The translations under genes and the position numbers were made by a program. Source: Diplonema papillatum (lineage: Eukaryota > Euglenozoa > Diplonemea > Diplonemida > Diplonemidae). Taken from it: 64,000 nucleotides of DNA. The stretch is from NCBI GenBank assembly GCA_030068145.1, contig JAPJBO010000196.1, forward strand, positions 124,001 through 188,000. The letters run 5' to 3'. A model generated the notes under the pieces. That model ran no database searches. It was not told the DNA's origin and worked only from the letters and a program-made list of their open reading frames with translations. Below are positions 9,765-20,212 of this stretch, one piece after another (position 1 is the first letter of the stretch; each line of letters starts with the position of its first letter).

Positions 9765-11105
9765 ATGGCTTCGGATCCAGCCAGACCCATGCCCAAGGCG
9801 GTCCGCTCGTCGGTGCAGGCGTCCGTGCGCCGCTGGAAGCAGCTGACGCCGTCTCCGACGAAGCATGTGGGGAGGTGCAAGCACACGGCCGTGTATTACA
9901 AGAAGCAGATGATCGTCTTTGGCGGCCACGACCCGTGGAAAGACTGCTTTTTGAACGACCTCCTCGTCTACGACTCGGCTACCGCCCGCTGGAGGGACGT
10001 CGAAAAGGAGCCGGAGTTCCAAAAGACCCGCGACACGCACCGCGAGGCCCCGAGCCAAAGGCGGGCCCACAGCGCCGGGGTCCTCGGCGCGTGGATGGTC
10101 GTCTTCGGCGGCTTCAGCGGGAAAGACTGCTTCAGCGACGTGCGCGCGTTGAACGTCGAAACGTGGGAGTGGGTGCATCTCACCCCCGTCTCACCGCCCG
10201 GCGGGGCCCCGGTCAGGCCGTGTGCTAGGGGGGGGCACTCCTGCACACCGGATCCGGAAAACGGGTGTTTGTACATCACCGGCGGCTGGGACACGGCCCT
10301 GCGGTATCACAACGACGTTTGGAGCATGAAGCCTGATTTCGAGGCGAAAACGGTGACGTGGGCCAGTCTGACGCCGAAGAGCGCGCCGGAGCACACGCCG
10401 CTGGGCCGGGTAGGGCACAGCTGCTGCTTGCTGCGCGGGAAGCTGGTCCTGTTCGGGGGCTACGGCGGGGACACGTACCACAACGACGTCCGCGTGTTCG
10501 ACATCGCGGCGCTGGCGTGGTCGGTGGTGACGACGGACCCTGCGTTCAAGAAGCCGAGGCCGCGGAACTACCACTGCTCCGCCCTCTCGCCCTCGGGCAA
10601 GCTCCTGCTCCTCGGCGGCGCGTACGTCGAGGGGCTCATGGACGACGTCTGGCAGCTCGACCTCAGCGGCGTCTTCGACGACACCGCCGCCAACACCTCT
10701 GAATCGGCACCTTCATTGCCCAAGTGGGGCGAGGTGTCATGCCCTGGCGCTAACCGGTTTGCGCATACATGTGTGGCTGACCCCGATACTGGGGTGCTGT
10801 ACGTGTACGGGGTGTCAGCGTCGGACGAGTCTGATTTGCTGGAGCTGGTCATCGAAGACTGGTACTGCGACCAGTCCCTGGCGCACCACATGACTCGGTA
10901 CCTGTCGAAGCACTACGCGCTCTTCCGCTCCGCGCTTCCGCAGCTCGCTTCGACGGTCACGGCGCGCATCTCCGCGTACCACGCGGAGCTCGCCCTCCCG
11001 TTCTCCCCAGCGGCTCCGCCGTTTTCCCAGCCGTCGACTCCTCTTCAACCTCGCAACCCTGCAGCCTCTCAACAGCAACTCGACACATCGCCTCTGGTTC
11101 TTTGA
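9765..11105 (+). CDS. Kelch-repeat beta-propeller protein
   Basis: Single exon, 446 residues, ATG start. Six kelch blades lie within about residues 35-360. Each has the hydrophobic-GG signature followed by an aromatic pair: KHTAVYYKKQMIVFGGHD, RAHSAGVLGAWMVVFGGFSG, GHSCTPDPENGCLYITGGW, GHSCCLLRGKLVLFGGYGG, YHCSALSPSGKLLLLGGAY and AHTCVADPDTGVLYVYGV (last one weak). A helical segment (about 363-415) and a Pro/Gln-rich tail follow. There is no BTB or F-box domain, no signal peptide and no membrane span, so it is probably a soluble protein-interaction propeller of unknown partner. A decayed copy of its 3' part lies just downstream (11215-11457). Confidence 0.93.
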   Translation: MASDPARPMPKAVRSSVQASVRRWKQLTPSPTKHVGRCKHTAVYYKKQMIVFGGHDPWKDCFLNDLLVYDSATARWRDVEKEPEFQKTRDTHREAPSQRRAHSAGVLGAWMVVFGGFSGKDCFSDVRALNVETWEWVHLTPVSPPGGAPVRPCARGGHSCTPDPENGCLYITGGWDTALRYHNDVWSMKPDFEAKTVTWASLTPKSAPEHTPLGRVGHSCCLLRGKLVLFGGYGGDTYHNDVRVFDIAALAWSVVTTDPAFKKPRPRNYHCSALSPSGKLLLLGGAYVEGLMDDVWQLDLSGVFDDTAANTSESAPSLPKWGEVSCPGANRFAHTCVADPDTGVLYVYGVSASDESDLLELVIEDWYCDQSLAHHMTRYLSKHYALFRSALPQLASTVTARISAYHAELALPFSPAAPPFSQPSTPLQPRNPAASQQQLDTSPLVL

Positions 11106-11214
11106 CACACACACACCTCGCTTGCCCGCTACTGCCGAGGCAGTACCGTGCGCAAGTTACCGATAGTCGAAGGCCTCGTGGATCCTAGCAGCTCGACCTC
11201 TGCAGCGTCTAGAT

Positions 11215-11457
11215 GACGACTCCAGCACTTCCGACTCAGCCTCAGCTATTACGTATGGAAGGTGAGGTGTCACGCCCTGGCGCAAAACAGTTCGCGCACG
11301 CATGCGCGGCCGTTGCTGTACGTGGACATCGTTGAGGCCGTTTGCCGCAGACTGACTCGTACGGCTGGCCAATCCCGACACGATCCCTCGACACTTCTCA
11401 CTCGTCATCTTTTGACGCCTTTTCGAACTTTCCAACTCGCTTCGGCCGTCACGATGG
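11215..11457 (+). pseudogene. Decayed 3' fragment of the kelch gene
   Basis: Aligns with about 10685-10975 of the kelch gene. GAGGTGTCACGCCCTGGCGC at 11264 matches GAGGTGTCATGCCCTGGCGC at 10731. The match continues through CGCGCACGCATG and TGCTGTACGTG to the segment CAACTCGCTTCGGCCGTCAC. Internal deletions of about 50 bp and frame breaks show it is not coding. Confidence 0.8.
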
Positions 11458-12159
11458 GGGTCAGCACGAACGATGCAGAATGTCAGCTCAGGCGATTTGC
11501 TCGAAGGATGAGTTCGGCAGTCCCGAACACCAGGAAAAAGCGTGGGGGACCCAAGATGAAATTCTTAGTGTATTGGTTCTTGGCGTGCATCTCATTAGTC
11601 GAAAACCTGGCTAGCCTCAACCGGAGACTCTGAAACACCGGACCGAACAAACCGCAAAAAACGCTAAAAATGTCGTGAGACGAAGAGCCTTCGAAGTCCC
11701 GTTCAGTACCACGTGCGAAAAACTGCGCCCTTCGCGGACGGGCAAACGAGTCAAACTCCTAGTAGTAGAAAGAAAGGCTGCAAAGTGGTCGTGCACACTG
11801 TACCAGTCCAATCACAGTCTATCAGCAGTCTATCAGCCGGGGGTCGCTCAGTGCGGTCTGTGTAGAGGCCTCTTCGAACTTACCGGAAAGCAGTAACCGG
11901 TGCAAGACTATACCGAGCATGACGCCGATGCTTCTGTGATAAACGGTTCCTGTTCTGGTAGATCCTAGTGACCACTCCTTGAAACCTCAAGTTCCGCAAT
12001 AAAACCAAGCGCCCCCAGACTCTTTTTCAAGAAATAGCGAATATGTCTGAAAAAAGGGGAGCACTGCGCTTCCTTTGCCCCATTGAGCGGTACACATGCA
12101 GGGCTGTAGCTAACGGCAGGCACCCCCATCGCCATTGCCAAACCAGATTCACCGCCCTG

Positions 12160-12247
12160 TCTGCAGACACTCGTGATGATCTGCCTCTGAGGCAAATATT
12201 TTAGGACACGGTGTTGCGCACATACTATTCCAAGCACTTTCTTGCAC
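12160..12247 (+). repeat. Dispersed repeat family 1, 3' fragment
   Basis: Contains CCCTGTCTGCAGACACTC, then after a gap GACACGGTGTTGCGCACATA and CAAGCACTTTCTTGCA followed by a C-run. These are the order and boundary of the full family 1 copies. Confidence 0.7.
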
Positions 12248-12920
12248 CCCCCCACCCCCTCCAGCCGAGATCTGAAAAATCAAGGACCCTAGAAAATAAC
12301 CCTTCAAGTTCTTAAGAACAAAAAAAGTAAAACAACAAAAATACAGCATCTAGATTTTGACAAGTATCTCTTTGGCACGCAGCGACACTGCCGCACTTGT
12401 CTTGTAAGCTGACCATTGATTGATGTCGACAAACCTCATCTATCTCTTCCCCCCACCCCCTTTTCTTCACCCAATCAAGCTTTTTGATCAAGACTCCCTC
12501 GACAGATATCGTGCGAGGGGAAAAGGCCAGCTGGCAAAAAAGAGAGTTAGAGTGTGATTACTTTTACGCGTGGAGCTTTTTCCTTTCAAACCTTACAGGT
12601 GTCACGGCGCAAGGACAGCTGCTGCCCCACAGCAAGGGCGGCTTTAGATCTACATCTAAAAATGACACCTGAATACAATAGTATCATGTCGTCGACAAAC
12701 GAACGACTAAAAAAACCGAGATCGGGTGGTGTTTGGACCAGTCCAGAGGAGCCATTTGCTCAGGCCGGCGTCTGTTTGGTGCATTTTCTTCCTAAAAGAC
12801 TCTAAGAAAACCTTGGTTGATTGCCGCCAACGAAACCTTATGGACCGTTTTCAGAAGTTTCCCGGATCCCCCAGTACTACCTTGGTACAACCACACGGCA
12901 CGGAGAAGAAGAAGAAGAAA

Positions 12921-13190
12921 AAGGCCGCACCTGGTCCAGGAACGTGACGGTCAACCACAGCTTGCAAAGCTTGAGTCGGAGGCAGCACAGTGCTACAAAC
13001 CCGTCCGCTCTGCCCTGTGCTGACCATCTCGACGAGCTTGTGTTCAGCGCAAGCGCCAAGCCCCAAGGTGCGCCAGTCCTTGATGCTTTAGTTTGGGAAA
13101 TCGGCAGCCACTTGACGCGTAGGCCCGTGGCTCTGCAGTACCGCCCAACACGTGAAGCTTGGCTCGGGTTTCCCTGGTACTAGACTGATG
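12921..13190 (+). repeat. Dispersed repeat family 3, copy 1
   Basis: About 265 bp with GAACGTGACGGTCAACCACA near the left end and AACACGTGAAGCTTGGCTCG near the right. A GAA/A-rich tract precedes it. Copies lie at 48779-49040 (+) and 60824-61015 (-, with an internal deletion of about 90 bp). A short left-end fragment lies at 59367-59412, again after a GAA tract. Confidence 0.85.
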
Positions 13191-14811
13191 GAAAGAAAAT
13201 TGAAAAAGCAAAAACAAGGAAAATGAAAAGAAGAAAGACATCGTTAACACGGTTTCTCAGCGCCCTTTCCGTTTCGACCTGCTCCCGCCTCCCCAAACCA
13301 CCCGCTCCTGCTTTCTTTCTTTTTTCGGCCTCACATCCCACCACCCGTTTTCTTTACCTTTCGAATTCACTGGCTTTTACCTTGCCTGCTGTTTCTTCCT
13401 CGTTTTTTATACGTCGCTTTCGTCGTTACGCTTGCAAAGAGAAGTTTCATTCCCCCATCAGAAAGCTTGCGATGGCCTGGCAACCGGGCCTGTGATCTGC
13501 GCTGGGAGAGATTCTTTTGATACGCGCACGGTCACAACGAAGTTCTTTGCGAGGGCGGGACTCTGGACGCTGATCAAAGCTCGTACGAAAAGGAACGCTA
13601 GTGAAGCTTGTTGTGCAGCGGGCAATCGTGTCGAAACAGGACAAACAAAGGCAAGCCCACCCTTCTGCAGCCAGCGCTCTCGCTGATATCCGAAGAGGTT
13701 CAAAAAGCGCGGACCGCTGATATCGATAACGATGGGTCGGACGTGTCCCCAGAATCCTACAAATACTGGCGCAATACTGGCGGTCCCTATCGCCGAGAGG
13801 TCACTCTCTGTATCTGTCTATGGGCCTGCTATTCCGTCTTATGAGCGCAGAGGTTGGCATGGAGAGGTCCTGAAAATTGCCGAGCCATCCCTTTCTTTCT
13901 TTCCGGCAACATCATTGCCCTACATAAGAAAGTAACCTGCAGAAAAGGAACCGAATAAAAGAAATAAAAGCGACATCTTCATCGATCAGTGTGTTAGGTG
14001 CTTTATTTTTGGACGTCTTCTTCTTCTTCTTCGTCTTCGTCTTTTTGACCATGTTGGGGAGTAGTCAGAAGCCGCACCTACTAATACTAGCCTGTGATCT
14101 AACAGCACCCTGTACAACTCTAACAGTTCTCCACACCGCCCCGATTTCCAACCGGCTTGGAACACGAACCAGTCCAAGACTGCGTTCATCGAAGCAGCCC
14201 TCTCGCACTTCTCACACCGTCGTCAGTTTTGTAGTAGTCGTTGTGTGCGAGTGGCCAGCTTCTAAACGGTGCATTGTAAATTTGTTACTGAAAGACCCCC
14301 ACACAATCCCAAACACCTCCTGAACGCGTTCGGGGACTTCACAAGGTTTCACAATGGAGTGACACATCACCCGAAACGAGCAGCACCTCCACCTCTCAAC
14401 CCCCCTCCTTACCCAAGCCTCCACGGTCAACTGGAGACTTTCTAATACCGACGTTCTAATCCACACGCAACGCTACAAATTAGTAGTCGGCAACGCATTA
14501 TGCAACCTATCAGAGCTGGCGAGTTCCGCTCGGTCACCCAAAAGACGAAAAAGCGCCGGTGCTTATTTTTCGGGCCGCAATTCATCCCGCCTTCTCCCCG
14601 TTGGTTCTTATTGTTTACCCTTGCCAGCTTACTTTTTTTTTTTCTTTCTTTTTTTTCGTCCGTCCTCTCTTTAACTCTTTGCGGGTTACCTCCCACCCGG
14701 CGTCGACATGCCAAAGAATTATCATAATCACTGCCGCATACCCGCATCTTGCCCACCGATCAAAGAATGAAGCAAAAGTTCTAAAGAACGAGACAGCGCG
14801 TTTTTTCTTTT

Positions 14812-15040
14812 GTATAAGCACCTGCTTTGTAGGAAATACTTGAGGAGGCTGCCAGCTGCAAAATATCAAAGGAGGTAAATGTGCTGTAGCCCACACGAAA
14901 CACAGGTGAATCTGGGTTCAGTGGCGGGCGTAAGCGTTCAACAAAAAAGACCCACTTTGTAGTTGTATTGTTTCTCTCCCTCTAGCCTCCTTCGAAGTAA
15001 GCACAAGGCAGCTCCTCGAGTATTTTTACCAAACATGAAA
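14812..15040 (+). repeat. Dispersed repeat family 2, full copy
   Basis: About 225 bp, from GTATAAGCACCTGCTTTGTA to CTCCTCGAGTATTTTT. Strong copies lie at 41695-41928 and 61243-61465 (+) and 56944-57136 (-). Decayed copies lie at about 28190-28350, 47045-47240 and 48535-48615. AAATACTTGAGGAGGCTGCC near the left is complementary to the right end (GGCAGCTCCTCGAGTATTT), so the unit has imperfect inverted ends. Confidence 0.85.
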
Positions 15041-15204
15041 TGTTGGCCGGAGGAAATGAGAAGCTCGTCGCCGCTAACCGTGGCGTTTTTACTTGCGTCC
15101 TGAATCCAGCTTTACGTAAAATAGATCAGGCGCTGCGTTCAACGAAAACAACTCTATCTTCCCATCATCATCATCATTAGTTTTGTATCAGCCACGGTTG
15201 TGCG

Positions 15205-15560
15205 AGTGACGAGCTCTTATTTTTACATAAGCGCCAGCTCAGAAGGAAATGCCCGACGATGCTGCCAGACAAAGAACCGAAGGGATCCCAGTGCTGTAAC
15301 TACCGAACCACGTGTTGCACGGACGTGAGGTCATGCGGGTCTATCCCTACACGACACGACACACAACAGGTCAACGGTCTGAGTGAGAATGTGGTGGTGT
15401 AAGCGAAGAACAACCCCGATCGTGTTTGTATTGTATTCGCCCGTCTACCTCTGTATTTCCTCCCTTCCATTCGGAGTCAAAGCGAGCTACGTCAAGTATT
15501 TCTTTTGTGTGAGCACCTGCTTTGTTGGAAACACAGAAGGAGGCCGCCAGTCTCAAAACC
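15205..15560 (+). repeat. Dispersed repeat family 12, copy 2, ending in a family 2 left end
   Basis: Matches 9310-9650 and then continues into GAGCACCTGCTTTGTTGGAA and a decayed GGAGGCCGCCAG segment, which is the left end of family 2. It is an older member of the same repeat superfamily, or two copies inserted side by side. Confidence 0.65.
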
Positions 15561-18500
15561 TGAAAACCTCAGTCTCTTCTTTTCAATCATTCGATTCCAT
15601 TTATTGACAGCTCTTGCAGCTGGGCAGCATACTCTGACCGGGTAGCCTCGCCGCTTCTATCGTACCGCGGGTCGTTGTGGGTTTGATGACAGCAACACAG
15701 CCCGGTTCGAACACACCCGAGAAGGTAAAAGCAGTTCAGAGCTTTCGTTTTCTTCGTCTCTTTCTTTGTGTTAACACTGCATTGTTGGTACTGAACACGT
15801 AGCAGTCGGCAGCGTCCTACATGAAACCTACCAACGCAGGTGAGTTCCGCTAGTGCGCACAAACAAGGAAAGCGCAAACTAATCTTTTCCATCCCTTCTC
15901 TTTCCTCCCGTTCCCCATCTCGCCTTTGCCCCCCCCTCCCGTCTCCACACCGTATGTCGATTAGCATTGAGATCTCTTGAGTGCATGAACCGCAGGTGGC
16001 AATGAGCATGCATTGTCGATAAGCAGTTTTATTGGTTCTTCTTCTCCTCCTTTCTTTGTACCAAGCCGCCGATAGAGGAACGTGCACCGCATCCAAAGAA
16101 GAATGTTCTCGGCTCGTGGAGCACACGAGCTGTCAGGGTAGCATGCGAAGAATACATCCACCACAGAGCCAAACCACAACGAACGAGGGTCTCTGGGCGT
16201 CTTTCTCTCTCTCAAATCCCCACCAGGCAGGGAGGACATAGTTCCCCGGCCAAACCCCTCCTTGCAATTTGACAGAAAGCTGTTCTGCCAGCCACAAATT
16301 CATCGATACCCGTCGACTCAAGCGAAATTGGCAAGCAAGCCTCAACCGACCCTTAGGTGGGGACAGAACGAGGCGAGCTGCAGTGCTTCGAGCCAGAAAA
16401 CCTGGGAAAGCCGACCCGCGGTTTCTTACGAACCGACGCATTTTATTGCCTCTGCAGTATGTCGCAGCTGTTAGGCAACCGACAACGCGGGTGCAGTGTT
16501 ACGGACGGAAGAAGAGCTTCTACAGCTGTTGTCGGTTGTGACCCCGTTCGTCGCTTTCGTGCTGGCGATATTCTTCGTCCTTCCTCGGATTCTCTGTTTT
16601 TCTTTCTTTTTTTCTATCTTATTTGTTTTGCTGTTGATGTGCTCCTTTCTGTCGATTTCACAAATTTCATTTTTTTTGCGTGCTTCGCGTATTCTCTCTA
16701 TTTTTGTTTGGCTCTGACCTCGGATGTCGTCTGTTGTGGCTGTCTCTTCGCGTCTATTCTACGACGGCCTGATCGCTCTAGTTTTCTCTCGACTTTACGA
16801 TTGAATGCATCACAAAGCCATTTCCTCCGACCGACCGATTTTATGTACATTGTTGGTAGGGCGGGGTGAAAAGCTTGAGAGAAATACCAACTTGACCGAG
16901 TTGGTTGTTAACATCAAGGAACTAGCTGCTGCCTCATATTTTGTTCCTCGCCGAGGCCCGTTACCGTTGCTTGTTTTGTCCCCGTGGCACCTTTTCGGAA
17001 AAGGGTTTCTTTTGGTAGGAAAATAAACTTGCACCACTTCGTGGTCAGCAGCACGATCGGCAGCTTTCTGGCTCACCTTTTACTCACCATGCGGCGCGCG
17101 GAAGGCGCGCAGAAGCGGTGGACGAGAGTGACAGACACAAGCAGGAGGAGTGAGGATTTTATCATGTTGCTGTTAGGAAGCGTCGGTAAAGTACCACTGT
17201 CCTCCACTGTGCTCTGCGTGCAGTCACTGGTACACAGAAACGGCCGCGTAGGGCAGGCAGGTAAGGCTGGACCTTTTCATTCACAGGCGATTATACCGAC
17301 ACAGGAAAACGTTGACTCTAACCCCAAAGTACTCTTGTAAATTCGACGGCGAATTGAATGCGACCCGTCTGGTTAGTGAAATATGACGGAAGTCGTATCC
17401 TATTCGTTCTCACCGCAGACGCACTTTCAAACGAGGTTCCCAACCTGGCGCCGAGGGATCTGGCGTGGACAAAATTGTCAAGGAAACCCTTTCTTGTTTT
17501 CAACAAAACCGTGCATTTCTTCTACATCCTACACAAAGCGCTCCTTGTCCAGCATTTCTTTTGTTACTCGCTTCCGTTCCCCTCCCAATTGTCACAACCT
17601 CCTTCCGGGTTTTGAAGCACACTCGTGCTGAGCAACTCCGATCCCCCCTACTTCTCTGTGCTCACCTCTAGAGAAGCTCTTCACTGCAAAGTGGTCAGTG
17701 AAGGCGTGCCATACAAGGTGCATGGCAAATCCGCATTGTTGTGCACCCGAGCAAACCCGTGGTAGGAAAAGAAGCTTTTCTTTCCAACCAACCAAGGAAA
17801 TGGCAAGACACATAGGAGATAAGAGCGCGCGCTAAAATAAGTCGAGCAGTCAGCAATAGGCAACAAAGACACACGCACAAGTAAACGTACAGCTACTACA
17901 GCAGATACGATACGCACACTAACATACGATACCTTGAGGGAACCTTTACGACAATGGTCACCGGGAGACTATAAAACCCTGGATCCCAGAGTGAACTTGC
18001 ACTCTAAAACTACGCGTTTTCTTTAAGACCGACGGAAGTGGCTCGAACACTGTTGATGCATTTTCATTTGCCCAGCCGCCCTAACCGTCAACCCGTGCCT
18101 TTAGAAAATACCGACCTCTTAAGACACGAACCAATCTAATCTGACCGACAGGCTCGAGTCAATCGTTTAATGCAAGACAAGTGGCTGTCCCTTGCCGCTC
18201 GAATGGAGTTAAGACTTCGCGAACCACCAGATCGAGATATAAAAGGGAGGAGGTAAAAACTCCCGTGTATAGTGGACTTACTGTAGTGCGTTTTCCGTTT
18301 CCCACACGATAGATTCCTGCAGTGATGGCTGGAAAAATGCCTTCAATTTCCAGCAGTGGCTGGAACGTGGGCAGACGACACGGATCTCGAATCCTTGTCC
18401 CACTGGGCAATCTAAGAAAGACCGTGCTGTAATGGGATAAACCAGCCCCCCATTCAGTGCTTCAAAAACACTTCACATTCCCCAACTTCTTCTTCGAAGC

Positions 18501-18688
18501 CACCCGTGCAATGTGTGAGGGAACTGAACCGCCCAAGTAGGACCCACTGGTCATGATCAACGGCCACCTTAAAACAACGGGAAGTGCGGCCGACGAAAAA
18601 AAACGATCCGGGACCCGCTCCTCTTTTTTTTCTCCCACTCGCGGTGTACGGGACGCACTCGCTTTTTCCTCCGCCTTCTCACCACCAG

Positions 18689-18830
18689 CCCCCTCCCAGT
18701 GCTGATGCTAAGGCCCCTAAACTCGGCATCGTTGTCAGCCGGACGGCAACGAGGGGTGGGTGGGTACCCCCCCCCCAGGGTTAGCAACTTCGTTTTGGGT
18801 CTCAGGCTTAGTATCAGCACTGCCCCCTCC
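18689..18830. mobile_element. hAT-type MITE with 8 bp target duplication, copy 1
   Basis: The element body is 18697-18822 (126 bp). Its ends, CAGTGCTGATGCTAAG and CTTAGTATCAGCACTG, are inverted repeats with one mismatch. It is flanked on both sides by CCCCCTCC (18689-18696 and 18823-18830), an exact 8 bp target duplication. An 8 bp duplication and ends fitting the YARNG pattern are hAT hallmarks. It has no transposase frame and is therefore non-autonomous. Confidence 0.88.
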
Positions 18831-19379
18831 CCCCATCACACCTCCTTGCCTCTCCCCGCTTCGTCCGTTCTTTGCCTGTGAATTCTCGTTCGGACTCGTG
18901 CATCCCCCTTTGAGGAAAAAAAAGCTTGTCATCCGGGGGTTTTAGCGTTTCTTAAGTGTTTGATTGTTGCGTCTAGTAAGTGCAATTTGTCAAGAACAAA
19001 AACCGATCGATGGCAGCGTACTATCCGCACTCCCGTTAGATGAACAAAACAGGTTTGAACGGAAGTGCGCACGGACAAGGCTTCATAACACTTGTAAAAC
19101 CTTGGAGGAAATGAGAAGCTCGCCGCCGCAATCGTGGCGTTTTCACTTTGCGTCCTGACTTGACGTTAGCAACGAGGCACTTCGTTCAAAGACGGGGCGC
19201 CTGCCAAGGCGTGGTGAGCCGCGTGCAGTGCATGGGCCTGAGCCAGACCAGCTGGGGTGCTGCAAGACCGATCCACCCCTATCCCCTGGAGCTGCATTGA
19301 ATTACCTAGAGCTGTCTAAATCACTGCAGCATGCCATCGTTACAGATGTTCTGCAATCTACCCTCAAACTATCACGGTA

Positions 19380-19705
19380 CACCAGCCTTTCCAACTTCCT
19401 CAAGGCCAGACCAACCTACAACGTATCCCCTTCCCCCGACTTGATGCTAGCATCAAGGCAGTGCTCTGCCTAAACATTAGACTAAGATTTCCCCCGTTGG
19501 CGTAGAACCGCGCGTGGTGCTCGCGGTGCTGTGCGCGGCGGGGCCCTGTGTCCTGTCTTCATTCAGGGTTTGCCGGCTTTGTGTCGAGTTCTTACCGGGT
19601 TCTATGAAAGGGTGCAGATACAACACGACTCGTTCTTTCAAGCGGAATGGACACCTCAGCACAAACAAGCTGTCAACAACACAAGTAGAAGAAACAGTCT
19701 GGAAT
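19380..19705 (+). pseudogene. Tandem decayed copy 1 of nicalin promoter and exon 1 start
   Basis: Begins with the block CCTTTCCAACTTCCTCAAGG seen before the real gene, then a pyrimidine tract and GGCGTAG. The following AACCGCGCGTGGTGCTCGCG has lost the ATGC of the start codon. Only about 35 bp of coding sequence remains before it changes to non-coding sequence (TTCATTCAGGGTTTGCCGGC) that copy 2 shares. Confidence 0.85.
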
Positions 19706-20131
19706 ACTACGAGACTGCATGCCCTTTCCAACTTCCTCAAAGCCAGGTCAACCTCCCTTCCCCCCCGTAGGCGTAGATGCAACCGCGCGTGGTGTTCGCG
19801 GTGCTGTGCGCGGCGGGGGCGGCCGCCGGCGACGTGGACGCGGCGGCGGCGAAGCCCGCCTTCGTCCCGCTGCAGCGCGTCGTCGACGTGACGGTGGGCG
19901 GGGCGCACCGGCACCACGGCAGCCGCGGGCTCGCGGCCAGCGGCCGCACAGTCTTCGTTCAGGGTTTGCCGGCTATGTGCCGGGTCCTTGGGTCCTTGCC
20001 TGGGGTTTGCCGGATTTGTGCGAGTTCTTACCGGGGTCTATGCAATTCGGATAGCATGACACGTTCTTCTAAGCGGCACTATATTTACACATCTGAAAAG
20101 ACAAGTAAAATGAACAGTTTGGAGTACTACT
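19706..20131 (+). pseudogene. Tandem decayed copy 2 of nicalin promoter and exon 1 start
   Basis: The leader block, pyrimidine tract, GGCGTAG and ATG (19777) are all kept. Bases 19777-19952 match the true exon (20213-20388) with only 2 differences in 176. The sequence then breaks abruptly into the non-coding tail shared with copy 1, so only the first 58-59 codons (signal peptide and a little more) survive before an unrelated tail. The close match suggests a recent event or gene conversion. Confidence 0.88.
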
Positions 20132-20212
20132 AGACTGAATGCATTTGCCCTTTCCAACTTCCTCAAAGCCAGGCCAACCTACAAGGTATCCCCTTCCCCC
20201 CCGTAGGCGTAG

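Larger units (their letters stand above)
11106..19379. other. 8 kb gene-free, repeat-rich stretch
   Basis: No gene could be supported. Listed contents are a kelch 3' remnant, a family 1 fragment (12160-12247), family 3 (12921-13190), family 2 (14812-15040), family 12 (15205-15560) and a hAT-type MITE (18697-18822). A short family with GGTCAACCGGAGACYCT and CTAAAMACC blocks appears near 11615-11670, 14418-14450 and 17955-18010, and again at 33150, 35745 and 41055. Many T-rich and C-rich tracts occur. Frames of 130-180 residues exist but lack domains. Confidence 0.6.
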
